Origin: Bacteroidales bacterium
GTDB lineage: Bacteria > Bacteroidota > Bacteroidia > Bacteroidales > UBA1715
NCBI GenBank assembly: GCA_017552705.1
Contig: JAFZOY010000013.1
Span: forward strand, 1-60,856
DNA length: 60,856 nucleotides
Reading direction: 5' to 3'
Position 1 is the stretch's first letter, and each line of letters begins with the position of its first letter. The position numbers were made by a program, and so were the translations under genes. The notes beneath the pieces were generated by a model, which saw only the letters and a program-made list of their open reading frames with translations, was not told where the DNA came from and made no database searches. Below are positions 24,406 through 34,764 of the stretch, one piece after another.

Positions 24406-25170
24406 TTATTTTTTTCGGAACGAATGTTTTCCCGTCAAATATACCGCTTCGGTTGCGGCATCCTGCATAGTGAAATCAACGGAGAAATTACCATTCAATT
24501 CGTACGTACCTGTTCCCGACACAAGGTATTTATTGCCCAGATTATCCGTCCATTCCGTTCCTTCGGGAATTTCTATCGATTTTGAGTCGTCTTGCGTGAA
24601 AACATACGGTACATATTGACCTGCCAGCGGGAAATCGTAGAAGTTCATATTTTTCACCGTTGTTTCGTTCATTTTCACAAACTCAACATCGTAGGTCGAA
24701 CCTGTTGACGATTCATAGCAGACATACATTCCTGTAAAGAAATCCATGAACGCCTGCTGCGAAAACACAACCGTACACGATTCATAGTTTTTGGAAACAC
24801 TCACAGCTGACGAAGAAATCGTAAGTTTCATGCTATACGGTTTTCCTTTTTGTAGTTTTCCCGTTTTTATCTTCACAAAAACAGTATCCAGACTCGAGCC
24901 TTTCAACTGAACTGAACTCGGCACTGTGTAAGCTTCCGCGCTCAAATCCGATTCCACCTTCACAGAAATAGAAGCGGTGGAATTTCCGCCAAAAATCTGA
25001 ATAGGAACCGCTATATTATATTCGTTACCAGCCACAAATGGTATTGTTTCGTTGATTGACAACGATGAGAATTCAACCATCGGTTCGTCAACCGATGCGT
25101 CCAAATACTCATTCTTTTTACAAGAGAACAAACATATTACACAAAACAGATATACAGCAATTTTTCTCAT
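24406..25170 (-). CDS. Secreted lipoprotein paired with SusD
   Basis: 254 residues with a lipoprotein signal ending LFSCKKNEY. The body looks like an N-terminal Ig-like/BACON-type beta domain (residues ~35-130) and a C-terminal beta-rich region. Its ATG overlaps the SusD stop by one base (TAATG), indicating translational coupling. Such lipoproteins often accompany SusD as surface glycan-binding partners (SusE/F-like in position); this assignment is by context. No family recognised firmly. Confidence 0.7.
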   Translation of the reverse strand: MRKIAVYLFCVICLFSCKKNEYLDASVDEPMVEFSSLSINETIPFVAGNEYNIAVPIQIFGGNSTASISVKVESDLSAEAYTVPSSVQLKGSSLDTVFVKIKTGKLQKGKPYSMKLTISSSAVSVSKNYESCTVVFSQQAFMDFFTGMYVCYESSTGSTYDVEFVKMNETTVKNMNFYDFPLAGQYVPYVFTQDDSKSIEIPEGTEWTDNLGNKYLVSGTGTYELNGNFSVDFTMQDAATEAVYLTGKHSFRKK

Positions 25171-26561
25171 TAGTACCCTTGATTTTGTTTAAGATTCTGA
25201 TTTGCATTCAATTCGGCAGTAGGGATTGGAAAAGCGAACATATAGCTTGGATTTTCAACCTCACAAATATTTGAATTACAGTCGGTTCTAACAATTGGAC
25301 ATTTGAACGCATAGCCAAGAATTTTTGGATTGTCCCATATCCAACGTTTGATTTGAAAGAAACGTTTTCCTTCAAATGCAAATTCTTTCCGATATTCCTC
25401 GTGGATTTTCAAAATCAGTTCTTCGGTTGACGACAAACTACCCATTGTTGCCGATGGATCAACACGTTTTGTCAATGTCTCCATTATCTCAAGGGTTTTG
25501 TCGGTTTTACCCATCAAAATGTAGCATTCCGCCAAAACAAAATAGATTTCGGAAAGACGGATTACCGGAACATTGTCAACACCCATACCGCCCCGTCCTG
25601 GATATTTATTGAAGAACGTTTCGGAACGGACATTGAAGAACTGCGTACGAATATCACTTTCGGAATATAATTTCAACAAATCATCGCTCGGAATCAAACC
25701 GCCGTAGCCATCCGGCGACAGCATGTGTCCGATACTGTTGGTTCCCGCATTGTCGGTTGACGACATAGCAATGGAGAAAATGCTCTCGGTTGATGACTCC
25801 TGTTTCCAACTGTCAATATAATTGTCTGCCGTCAACAATGAATACGGGCCTTCGGCAAGCAATTCCTCAGCTTGTTCCACTGCTTTGGTATATTGTTCGT
25901 TTGTTTTATACACAAGCACCAACAATGCCTCCACGCTATATTTATTGAATCTGAACGGTGTAACTTCCGCACGTTCCAACAACGTCTTGGCCTTCAGCAA
26001 ATCTTTGATAATCATTGAGTAAACATTCTTCACCGTCGTCCGTGCCGGGTATGGAACCGTGTCATTTGCTACAGGAATACCTTCGTTGTTGTAGGAATAT
26101 TTCTGACCAAACATACGAACCAAATCAAAGTACGCCAGACTTCGTACCGCCAAAGCTTCACCGTAAATTGTTTCATTCAAATCGGTTCGCGTGGAATCGG
26201 AACAAGCGGCAATTATATTGTCAGCATTGCCGATAATACGATATGCAGTTGACCAAAATTCCTTCAAATCAGAATCGTCGGCAGTTACCGCATAATTATA
26301 GAACGATGCAAAATTTCCTGTATTTTGGGCAGACAATTTTGCATTATCGGCATACACATCGCCAATCAAAACAAAGTTTCGTCCGTAATATGTATAACTC
26401 TGAAAATCGTTGTAACAACCTATCAATGCTGAAGTAACGCCCTGCGCCGTTGATATAAGCGCTTCCTGCGATGCATAGTTTGTTGGTTCCTTATCTAAAA
26501 AATCATCGGTACACGACGTAAGCCATACCAAAACCGACAACAAAATTGCTATTTTTTTCAT
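25170..26561 (-). CDS. SusD/RagB-family outer-membrane lipoprotein
   Basis: 463 residues; lipoprotein signal WLTSCTDDFLDKEPTNYAS. The family start 'CxDDFLDxxP', TPR-like helices with YGEALAVRSLAYFDLVRMFG, and the C-terminal RLSEIYFVLAECYILMGK, EYRKEFAFEGKRFFQIKRW and PIPTAELNANQNLKQNQGY are standard SusD. SusD proteins cap a SusC TonB-dependent channel and bind glycans or peptides, but no susC precedes it. The upstream gap is 63 nt and holds its own promoter. It may use a channel encoded elsewhere or be a remnant of a utilisation locus. Confidence 0.92.
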   Translation of the reverse strand: MKKIAILLSVLVWLTSCTDDFLDKEPTNYASQEALISTAQGVTSALIGCYNDFQSYTYYGRNFVLIGDVYADNAKLSAQNTGNFASFYNYAVTADDSDLKEFWSTAYRIIGNADNIIAACSDSTRTDLNETIYGEALAVRSLAYFDLVRMFGQKYSYNNEGIPVANDTVPYPARTTVKNVYSMIIKDLLKAKTLLERAEVTPFRFNKYSVEALLVLVYKTNEQYTKAVEQAEELLAEGPYSLLTADNYIDSWKQESSTESIFSIAMSSTDNAGTNSIGHMLSPDGYGGLIPSDDLLKLYSESDIRTQFFNVRSETFFNKYPGRGGMGVDNVPVIRLSEIYFVLAECYILMGKTDKTLEIMETLTKRVDPSATMGSLSSTEELILKIHEEYRKEFAFEGKRFFQIKRWIWDNPKILGYAFKCPIVRTDCNSNICEVENPSYMFAFPIPTAELNANQNLKQNQGY

Positions 26562-26581
26562 ATTTCATTCAAAATGATTGT

Positions 26582-26611
26582 CAAAGATACATTTATTCGT
26601 GTGAACGACAA
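26582..26611 (-). promoter_or_regulatory. susD promoter
   Basis: On the minus strand TTG (plus 26609-26611), 19 nt, TATCTTTG (plus 26582-26589). It shows that the susD pair is an independent transcript. Confidence 0.7.
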
Positions 26612-26624
26612 GAAAAGTCAGCTG

Positions 26625-28457
26625 TTATTTATTACAAAAATCTGTCGTGACCTTTTGCAAATATGCTTTTCCTTGCGCCAATGTTGTATCATCGAGTTGT
26701 TCTGTCCTATCGATTATCTCCGAACTTTCATTATCCCACGAAAAGAATTGGTCGCCACGCAAATAGCCAAATCCGTTATTGAATGCATAGAACGCAAACG
26801 AATTGTCGCCACGTAGAATATCCTTACTGAAATAGAATTGTTCGGAATTGACATTCAACTGATTGCACAACATCATCGGTAAATCGCACTGTGCCACGAA
26901 ATCAGAAATAACCGTATCTTTTGCAACTGCGCCACCTGTCCAAATCATTGGAATATGGAATTTATCGACCGTGGAAACAATTTCCGCCGTTTCCGTTATT
27001 CGTGAACCATGATCCGATATAAAAATAACAACGGTATTATTCCACCATGGTTCGTTTCGAGCCGCTTTCATAAAATCGCCAATACATTCATCGCTGTAAT
27101 ACAACGAGTTAAGAAAACGAGAATAATACGTTGACGCATACCAACTACTTTTCATCGGGACATCAAATGGTTCGTGGCTGCTCAAAGTATAACACACCGA
27201 GAAAAACGGTTCCGTTTCCGAACGCAAATCATTCAGCAACCGATTGAAAACCACATGATCGTAGGCTCCCCACTTCGCATTGCCGTCGTTTTTTTCAAAA
27301 TCATCAATCGTAATACATTTTTCAAATTTTCCATTATAGAAATACGAGTTCAGATTGGCGAAATGAATGTCTCCCCCATGGTACAGCGACAAATGATAGC
27401 CCAACGAATCAAATATTCTGCTCAGATAGGGCAACTTTTCGGCCTTTTCAGTGTATTTTACAATAGCAGTGGTTGGCTGTGCAGGATATCCGCTTAAAAT
27501 CGAAGCGATTCCCATCTCACTTTTGGTGCCATTTCCGTAACAATTAGCGAACAAAACACCATGTTTCGCTATGGAATCAATATTAGGGGTAATGCCCTCC
27601 ACCCCACCAAGACAGCCAATTTGCGGAGCCGTGAAACTTTCCAATATAAACAACAACACATTCGGACGCTCGGCGGTAATCAAACGTATAGGACTACGTT
27701 TTTCGGAATGCAACAGCGAATCACAAATAGAATCGCATTCATTTTGTTCCATAAACACGTCGGCGACCTCTTTTTTACTATACACAAACGAATACAGGAA
27801 ATGCCAATGATCGTTGATTGCCGCATGATTGGCAAACGGCAACGACGAAAAATACACGGAACCCGAGCGTAAAGTAGCCACTCCAAGACCACCACGAATA
27901 GGAATAATACACAATGCTATCACCGCAAGCCATACTCCCGCATATCCACGGTTGATTGACGGCAAACTTGAAATGCACGATACAATATATTTTTTATACA
28001 AAAAATAAAACAATGCAATTATGCCACAAACTGCTATCAACAACGCACAAAGATGCCACAATGGGATCGAGCCAAGCGCTTCCTTAGGCATTGTAAGATA
28101 CTGCAACACAGAGCATTCTGTTCTATATCCCCAATTACGGTACAATTCCGCATCCGAAACCGTAAGAATTGAAAACGGAATCAACAGCACGAGAGTAAAC
28201 ATGGTAAACATTCCCTTTGTAACCCGTTGATTTCTACAAAAAATCGAGATGATTATAAATAATGAAGCACATGCAGCCGCATAGCCAACCATTGACATAT
28301 CGTGCTGAAATCCAGACACAAACGTTTGCAAGACCACCGGAAATGGTATTGTTGCCGTAAATGCGTAATTATAAACCAAAAAGAATATTCGGCTAAATTC
28401 AAAGAATAGTAGCCAGAACAACAAATAGCGGATGTATAGATGTATATAATGTTTCAT
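26625..28457 (-). CDS. LtaS/sulfatase-family membrane phosphoglycerol or phosphoethanolamine transferase-like enzyme
   Basis: About 610 residues from MKHYIHLYIRYLL at 28457, which leaves 4 nt after the priA stop. Five or so N-terminal membrane helices (to residue ~190) precede a periplasmic alkaline-phosphatase-superfamily domain. NVLLFILESFTAPQIG carries the first metal ligand, CYGNGTKSEMGIASILSGYP holds the nucleophile Thr, and VIFISDHGSRI and FHIPMIW complete the metal site. Family members move phosphoglycerol or phosphoethanolamine head groups onto envelope glycans or lipids. The substrate in this Gram-negative is unknown. It ends the recQ-HAD-priA operon. Confidence 0.85.
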   Translation of the reverse strand: MKHYIHLYIRYLLFWLLFFEFSRIFFLVYNYAFTATIPFPVVLQTFVSGFQHDMSMVGYAAACASLFIIISIFCRNQRVTKGMFTMFTLVLLIPFSILTVSDAELYRNWGYRTECSVLQYLTMPKEALGSIPLWHLCALLIAVCGIIALFYFLYKKYIVSCISSLPSINRGYAGVWLAVIALCIIPIRGGLGVATLRSGSVYFSSLPFANHAAINDHWHFLYSFVYSKKEVADVFMEQNECDSICDSLLHSEKRSPIRLITAERPNVLLFILESFTAPQIGCLGGVEGITPNIDSIAKHGVLFANCYGNGTKSEMGIASILSGYPAQPTTAIVKYTEKAEKLPYLSRIFDSLGYHLSLYHGGDIHFANLNSYFYNGKFEKCITIDDFEKNDGNAKWGAYDHVVFNRLLNDLRSETEPFFSVCYTLSSHEPFDVPMKSSWYASTYYSRFLNSLYYSDECIGDFMKAARNEPWWNNTVVIFISDHGSRITETAEIVSTVDKFHIPMIWTGGAVAKDTVISDFVAQCDLPMMLCNQLNVNSEQFYFSKDILRGDNSFAFYAFNNGFGYLRGDQFFSWDNESSEIIDRTEQLDDTTLAQGKAYLQKVTTDFCNK

Positions 28458-28461
28458 AGAT

Positions 28462-30936
28462 TTAATATGGATCAACATTTATTGAGAATGTGGTTGATTT
28501 GTATTCTTCCAACCCAACTACCGCATCCATCGACCGACGAACAGAATTTCTAACAGTTGAGAAGTTCATATTTCGTGGAACCTTCAAAAGAATCTCTTGG
28601 GCATAGAGCAATTGAATTCTCGGTATAGGCGGAAATTCAGGGCCAAGGACCATAATTCCAGCTATTTTTCTAAAGTCCGAAGCAAGAATTTTCGCAGCCT
28701 CTTTCACTTTTTCCACATCTCGATTCTTGACCGACACTTTAATTAGACGGGTAAACGGAGGATACCAAAAATTCCGTCGTTCAACCATTTGGCTATCCAG
28801 CAGGGAATGGTAATCATTTTCCTTAACAAACTGCAAAATTGGATGCGACGGTTGGAACGTCTGGATATATACGTGTCCTTGCGATTCACTCCGTCCGGCA
28901 CGCCCCGCCACTTGCACCATCAACTGAAAGGCCCGTTCAAATGCACGGAAATCGGGAAACCGAAGCAAGCTATCAGCCCCAACAATGCCAACCATTCCAA
29001 CATTCTCGAAATCAAGACCTTTAGTAATCATCTGCGTTCCTACAAGAATATCAATTGCCCTATTTTCGAACGCCTCAATCATTTCGGAATACGCATTTTT
29101 TCCTCGTGTCGTATCTAAATCCATACGGGCAATTTTTGCCGAAGGAAAGACATTTTTCAGCGTATCTTCAATTTTTTCCGTTCCAAAACCCACCAAACGC
29201 ATATTTGAATGATGGCATTCCGGACAATCAACCGTGTATCGCACCGCATAGCCACAATGATGGCACATCAGCATATTCGAGAACTTATGGTATGTGAGGC
29301 TCACATCGCAATTCACACATTGAGGTACATACCCACAATCGGGACATTCCAAATATGGAGAATAGCCCCGTCGGTTTTGAAACAATATTATTTGTTTTCC
29401 GTTCGCAAGGTTTTCGGATATTTTTTCCAGCAAGGTTTTACTGAACACATCATCACACATCCGTTTCTGCTTACGTTCCGCAACCATATCAATAAAATGG
29501 ATTTCGGGCAACGGAGCTGTGGTATGCCGTGCTGTAAGTTCAACCAATGCGATTTTTTTCGTCAACACATTATAATATGTCTCCATACTCGGAGTTGCTG
29601 TTCCCAACAACAATTTCGCGCCACTTTTCTGTGCAAGCACATACGCCATATCGCGCGCATTGTAGCGAGGCGCGGGATCGTATTGCTTAAACGAAGTCTC
29701 GTGTTCCTCGTCAACAACGACCAAACCTAAATTACTGAATGGCAAAAAGATAGAAGAACGCACTCCTAATATTACCTGATACGAATGTTCGGAATGTGCC
29801 AATAAATTATTCCACACTTCAATGCGTTCATTATCGGAAAATCGGGAATGATACACTCCCACTTTGTCGCCGAACACATTCCGCAAACGATTGATTATCT
29901 GCGAAGTAAGGGCAATTTCAGGCAAGAGATACAAAACCTGTTTGCCTTCGGAAATCGCTTGTTGTATCAGATGGATATACACTTCGGTTTTTCCACTCGA
30001 CGTAACTCCGTGAAGCAGACAGAATTGCTTAGTTTGAAACGCGGTACGGATTTCGTTCAGGGCGTTTTCCTGTTTTTCGCTTAACGTGGCAAGTCCCTTA
30101 GTCGCCACCGATTTCTCAAAACGCGAAACAACACGTTCCTCAAACAAAATAATTCCTTTCTTCTGTAATTCCGACAGAACTTGCGATGTTGTATATTGCA
30201 GAAAATCAAACTTTTCCACTGCATAATCAGCAACATCTTTATTGCAAACAAACAAGTTCAGTAATTTTAGAAAGGCTTCTTGTTGCTTTGGCGCTTTTGC
30301 CAACATTGAAAACGACACATCAACAAACGAAGAGTCATTGCACGGTTTGGACAATGTGATGTATGTTTTTACCTTTGGTTTATATTGGTTCGATATAGTT
30401 TCACCCGCAACCACGGCATTCAGTGCCACAAGTTTCTGCACCTGATTGGCAATAGATTTTCTCGCCATCATTTTTGCCAAATCCGACACTGTAATCCCGA
30501 CATTTTTCTCTATCAACGTGAAAACAATCCTATCGGATTCGCCCAATGTCATGCAGTCGAATTCAGGATTTACGGAAAGCACAGTTTCGCTCTCCAATTT
30601 CATTCCCGAAGGCAAGGCAGCTTTCATAACCTCGCCACGGGTGCACATATAATAATCTGATATCCAATCCTATACCTGCATCTGAAACGATGTGGTGACA
30701 GGATTTTCATCTATCACAGATTCTATGTCTTTAACTTTAGATGTTTCGGGGGCGGTATGATGAATAGCATACACGATTGCAGTGTACATTTTCCGTATTC
30801 CAACTTGCACAATTACCCGACAACCAATCTTTACAGATGAGTGCAATTGACTTGGAACCCGGTACGTGTATAGTGGAACTGCCAAAGGCAAAATCACGTC
30901 CACATACAAATCCGTATGGTTCTCACTTTTTTCCAA
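28462..30936 (-). pseudogene. priA: Primosomal helicase PriA, interrupted by an in-frame amber codon
   Basis: PriA reloads the replicative helicase at stalled forks. Read through, the gene is ~824 codons, the normal length. The first 88 codons (30670-30936) are the 3'-end-binding domain (YVDVILPLAVPLYTYRVP). A TAG then stands at 30670-30672, followed in the same frame by DWISDYYMC...GEVMKAALPSG. PriA homologues have Trp where the TAG stands, so one TGG-to-TAG change explains it. Everything downstream is intact: Walker A LLHGVTSSGKTE, DEEH box, the four-Cys-pair zinc region (CPDCGYVPQCVNC...CHHC...CPEC) and the helicase C domain. It could be a real nonsense mutation, a strain variant or a sequence error; restart at the ATG at 30648 would lose the N-terminal domain. 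Confidence 0.85.
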
Positions 30937-31348
30937 AAAGACTACCTAAAAACGATTGTTTTTTTGCTTTTCCATATTCATTGTAGCCGGACTCGCCCAT
31001 GGTTCCCACCTGCAATTTCTTACAGATTTCCGACCAATCTATTTCTCCGCCAAATTCCACATTTCTGTCGTCGATATACACATCGGCATCGATTTTACGG
31101 CTCATTTCGTTGCCATCGTACTCTTCCTCTGGATAGTTTTTGTTAACGGCATAGAATTCCACGCCATTTTTCCGACAAAACTCAACAGCTTCGTCAAGTA
31201 ATTTTCCATAGCGATACGTCCACAAAATCAACTGGTCGCCACGTTTTTGCAACTCACGCAAGGTTTCGAACGCGAACAATTTCTTTGCTCCTATCTCAGG
31301 GTACTTGTGTTCAACCAATGTACCATCAAAATCTACTGCAATTTTCAT
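30923..31348 (-). CDS. Small HAD-like hydrolase
   Basis: 141 residues. It begins MKIAVDFDGTLVEHKYP, the HAD motif I with the nucleophile Asp, continues LILWTYRYGKLLDEAVEFC and ends with a motif IV-like DADVYIDDRNVEFGG. No cap insertion, so a minimal HAD phosphatase-like fold. Substrate unknown. Its 3' end overlaps the priA start by 14 nt and its start lies 3 nt after recQ, so it is embedded in the recQ-priA operon. Confidence 0.8.
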   Translation of the reverse strand: MKIAVDFDGTLVEHKYPEIGAKKLFAFETLRELQKRGDQLILWTYRYGKLLDEAVEFCRKNGVEFYAVNKNYPEEEYDGNEMSRKIDADVYIDDRNVEFGGEIDWSEICKKLQVGTMGESGYNEYGKAKKQSFLGSLFGKK

Positions 31349-31351
31349 CTT

Positions 31352-33556
31352 TTAATTTGCTTTTTCACTTAAAAACTTAATTCTTACTAAACGTACCTCT
31401 TCCTCCGTGTAGGTGCCGTCGGCAACCCATTCATCGAAGGCCGTCTGGATTGATTCCGATTCCTCGTTGCAAAAATAATCATATAATTCTTCCACAGCTT
31501 CTTCTTCCAACACTTCGTTGATATAATAATCTATTTTTGACTTTCCGCTGGAATCCACGAGCGACATTCCCGAATTCACAATACTTTCAATTTCAATGAG
31601 CAAATCGGTCAACTCCAAGCCCAGTGCGTCGGCGGTAATATCGAGCGGTAATTTTTTATCAATATTCTGAATAATCTGAATCTTCTTTCCCGACTTGTTT
31701 CCAACCGACTTAACAACCATATCCTGAGGACGTTCAATCTCGTTTTCCTCAACATATTTGGCAATCAGCTCAACAAACGGCTGGCCATATTTTTTCGCTT
31801 TCCCTTCGCCAACGCCCGATATATTCTGCAATTCCTGCAATGTTACAGGATATTGGATCGCCATATCGTTGATGGAAGCTTCCTGGAATACCACATACGG
31901 CGGCACGCTGTTTTTCTTTGCCACACTTTTCCGCAAATCCATCAACATCGAAACCAACGTGGCATCGAGCGCCTCGCCCGACTGCGGTGCATCTTGTTCC
32001 GCCTCGGATTGTTCATAGTCATGGTCTTCGGTAATCATAAACGAATACGGATGTTTGATGAATTGTTGTCCCGCATCGGTTATTTTTAGTAATCCATAAT
32101 TTTCAATTTCCTTGTCGAGCAGACGGTTCATCAGCATCTGACGGATTATGGCATTCCAATATTTTGCATCGTGATCGTCGCCTATTCCGAATTCGTCCAG
32201 CTCGTTATGTTTATATGTTTTTATCTCCGACGAATTTGTACCCATAAGGATTTCAACCACATGACCTTGCTTGAAACGTTCTTTCACCGCCTTGATAGTC
32301 TTCAAGACTTTCAGCACATCGTCTTTCACCTCAACCTGCGGCTTTGGATGCAGACAGTTGTCGCAGTTTCCGCAATTCTCATCCATCGTCTCGCCGAAGT
32401 AATTCAAAAGAACGCGCACACGGCACAAGCTCGACTCCGCATACGACGATGTTTCAAGCAAAAGTTGTTTTCCAATTTCCTGCTCGGCAACAGGTTTTCC
32501 TTCCATAAACTTCTCAAGACGGAGAATATCCTTGTAGCTGTAGAAGGCGATACATTTTCCCTCGCCACCGTCACGTCCCGCACGACCAGTTTCCTGATAA
32601 TATCCTTCGAGCGATTTTGGTATATTATAATGTATCACAAAACGAACATCAGGTTTATCGATACCCATACCGAACGCAATTGTGGCAACAATCACATCGA
32701 CTTCCTCCATCAAGAACATATCCTGATTCTTCGAACGGGTATGCGCATCCAATCCCGCATGATACGGCAACGCTTTTATTCCGTTCACTATCAGCGTATT
32801 GGCAAGCTCTTCAACTTTTTTTCTGTTCAAACAATAAATAATACCGGACTTACCTTGATTTTCACGTATAAACTTGATAATCTGTTTTGTGGCATCAACT
32901 TGAGGACGGATTTCATAATACAGATTTTTCCGTCGGAACGAAGATTTGAACACCTTGGCATCGAGCATTCCCAAATTCTTTTGAATATCGTGCTGCACCT
33001 TCGGCGTTGCCGTTGCAGTAAGAGCAATTATCGGTGCGCGCCCAATCGCCTCAACAATAGGTTTGATGCGGCGGTATTCCGGACGGAAATCGTGTCCCCA
33101 TTCTGATATACAGTGAGCCTCGTCGATTGCAAAGAATGAGATTTTTATACTTCTGAAAAACTCCACACTGTCGTCTTTTGTCAACGATTCAGGGGCAACA
33201 TACAACAACTTGGTGATACCTTTTCTCACGTCGTCCTTTACCTGCGTAATTTCCGAACGGCTCAGCGAAGAATTCAGGAAATGGGCGATTCGGTTGTCGG
33301 TACTGAATCCCCGCATTGCGTCAACTTGATTCTTCATAAGGGCAATCAACGGAGAAATCACAATGGCCGTGCCTTCCAACAAAATAGCTGGCAATTGATA
33401 GCACAATGATTTACCACCGCCGGTCGGCATCAACACAAACGTATCGTTACCTTCCATCAGACTTTCAATCACTTCCTTCTGGTTTCCCTTAAAGGAATCA
33501 AAGCCAAATTTTTCCTTTAGGCACCTCACCAATTCATTTTCGTCGATTTTCAACAT
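31352..33556 (-). CDS. recQ: ATP-dependent DNA helicase RecQ
   Basis: 734 residues. The superfamily II helicase core spans residues ~1-340: LMPTGGGKSLCYQLPA, DEAHCISEWGHDFRPEY, ALTATATP, IAFGMGIDKPDVRFVIH and YYQETGRAGRDG. The RQC zinc/winged-helix region has C...CGNCDNC. An HRDC domain lies near residues 515-590 (LVSMLMDLRKSVAKKNSVPPYVVF), followed by an extra helical C-terminal extension of ~130 residues. It unwinds DNA in recombination and fork repair. First gene of the recQ-HAD-priA-sulfatase operon. Confidence 0.95.
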   Translation of the reverse strand: MLKIDENELVRCLKEKFGFDSFKGNQKEVIESLMEGNDTFVLMPTGGGKSLCYQLPAILLEGTAIVISPLIALMKNQVDAMRGFSTDNRIAHFLNSSLSRSEITQVKDDVRKGITKLLYVAPESLTKDDSVEFFRSIKISFFAIDEAHCISEWGHDFRPEYRRIKPIVEAIGRAPIIALTATATPKVQHDIQKNLGMLDAKVFKSSFRRKNLYYEIRPQVDATKQIIKFIRENQGKSGIIYCLNRKKVEELANTLIVNGIKALPYHAGLDAHTRSKNQDMFLMEEVDVIVATIAFGMGIDKPDVRFVIHYNIPKSLEGYYQETGRAGRDGGEGKCIAFYSYKDILRLEKFMEGKPVAEQEIGKQLLLETSSYAESSLCRVRVLLNYFGETMDENCGNCDNCLHPKPQVEVKDDVLKVLKTIKAVKERFKQGHVVEILMGTNSSEIKTYKHNELDEFGIGDDHDAKYWNAIIRQMLMNRLLDKEIENYGLLKITDAGQQFIKHPYSFMITEDHDYEQSEAEQDAPQSGEALDATLVSMLMDLRKSVAKKNSVPPYVVFQEASINDMAIQYPVTLQELQNISGVGEGKAKKYGQPFVELIAKYVEENEIERPQDMVVKSVGNKSGKKIQIIQNIDKKLPLDITADALGLELTDLLIEIESIVNSGMSLVDSSGKSKIDYYINEVLEEEAVEELYDYFCNEESESIQTAFDEWVADGTYTEEEVRLVRIKFLSEKAN

Positions 33557-33623
33557 ACCTATAGTTTATTTTCGGTCCGAAATATTATCTATTTATTTGC
33601 AACCAACAAACAAGATTATTGGG

Positions 33624-33631
33624 TAAATTTG
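33624..33631 (+). promoter_or_regulatory. kpsF -7 box
   Basis: TAAATTTG; a TTG at 33597 is slightly far (24-nt spacer). It covers the earliest in-frame start-like codon (TTG at 33629), which is therefore rejected as a start. Confidence 0.5.
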
Positions 33632-33682
33632 CATAGTGAAATTACTAATAATATTTATAATTACAAAAAAATTATTGAAAAC

Positions 33683-34651
33683 GTGGACGAGAATAGCACA
33701 ATATTAGAAAACGCAAGGCGTATCATACGCGAAGAAGCTCAGTCTATCAACAAGTTATCGGATTATCTCGACGAAAATTTTCCGATTATCGTAAAAAAAA
33801 TTCTTGAATCGAAAGGTCGATTGATAATTACCGGCATAGGAAAAAGTGCGCTGATTGCGACAAAAATAGTGGCAACAATGAATTCCACAGGCACACCGGC
33901 GATTTTCATGCACGCAGCCGAGGCAATCCACGGTGATTTGGGAATGATTCAGAAAGACGACATTGTGATGTGCATATCGAAAAGTGGCAACACGCCTGAG
34001 ATAAAGGTTTTGATTCCCCTTTTGAAACGTGGCGGCAACAAACTGATTGCGATGGTGTCAGAAAAAACATCGTATCTTGCAGAACATGCCGATTATGTTC
34101 TCTACGCCCATGTTGACCACGAGGCAGACATCAACAACCTTGCACCCACAAACAGCACAACAGCCCAACTTGTTATGGGCGACACGTTAGCAATGAGTTT
34201 GCTTGAACAACGGAGATTTACGCCGCAGGATTTTGCGAAATATCATCCTGGAGGTGCATTAGGGAAACGCATGTATATGCGCGTCGATGATATTTTTATT
34301 GAAGAAAATGCACCGAAAATTTCAGCAGACCAATCAATTTCCGAAGTGATTATTGAAATTTCGTCGAAACGACTTGGCGCAACCGCCGTGGTTGACAACA
34401 ACAATCAACTCATCGGAATCATAACCGACGGCGACCTCCGAAGAATGCTTGAAAAAAACACCAACATCAACGAGGCGAAAGCATCGGACATTATGACAAA
34501 GAATCCTAAAACAATCAGCCGTCACGAATTGGCAATCAAAGCATTCGAAAAAATGGAGAAAAACAGCATCACCCAACTGGTGGTTACCGACGGCAACACA
34601 TACCTTGGGATGATTCACCTTCACGATTTATTGAAAGAAGGTATTGTATAA
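33683..34651 (+). CDS. kdsD: D-arabinose 5-phosphate isomerase (KpsF/KdsD family)
   Basis: 322 residues from a GTG start at 33683 (chosen because upstream codons fall in or next to the promoter; ATT at 33653 is an alternative). The N-terminal SIS domain has ITGIGKSALIATKIVATMNSTGTPA, MHAAEAIHGDLGMI, CISKSGNTPEIK and the conserved FAKYHPGGALGKR. Two CBS domains follow (residues ~190-320: AVVDNNNQLIGIITDGDLRR, LVVTDGNTYLGMIHLHDLL). It converts ribulose 5-phosphate to arabinose 5-phosphate for the Kdo of lipopolysaccharide. Divergent from recQ and followed by a terminator. Confidence 0.88.
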   Translation: MDENSTILENARRIIREEAQSINKLSDYLDENFPIIVKKILESKGRLIITGIGKSALIATKIVATMNSTGTPAIFMHAAEAIHGDLGMIQKDDIVMCISKSGNTPEIKVLIPLLKRGGNKLIAMVSEKTSYLAEHADYVLYAHVDHEADINNLAPTNSTTAQLVMGDTLAMSLLEQRRFTPQDFAKYHPGGALGKRMYMRVDDIFIEENAPKISADQSISEVIIEISSKRLGATAVVDNNNQLIGIITDGDLRRMLEKNTNINEAKASDIMTKNPKTISRHELAIKAFEKMEKNSITQLVVTDGNTYLGMIHLHDLLKEGIV

Positions 34652-34684
34652 CCCAACGGTTTTTCAAAAATATTTGAATTAAAA

Positions 34685-34713
34685 GTAGGGCTGCCACCGT
34701 GTAACAGCCCTAC
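34685..34713 (+). terminator. Terminator-like palindrome after kdsD
   Basis: GTAGGGCTG (34685-34693) with CAGCCCTAC (34705-34713), then CCTTTAATT. It belongs to the GTAG-type palindromes also seen at 40872, 44431 and 50021. Confidence 0.6.
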
Positions 34714-34727
34714 CCTTTAATTCTACA

Positions 34728-34764
34728 TTCATAATTACGCATTACTCATTGAGCATTCCTCATT
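34728..34764 (+). repeat. CATTACTCATT-type degenerate tandem repeat
   Basis: Runs of (g)cattac/gcatt/ctcatt units just upstream of nuclease gene B. A similar array in the same orientation lies at 39690-39735. Confidence 0.5.

Noticed and set aside
30670-30672. Amber codon reassignment as the reason for the priA TAG
   Set aside because: TAG ends the OmpA-like gene at 5500 normally and no other in-frame TAG was seen in a conserved gene.
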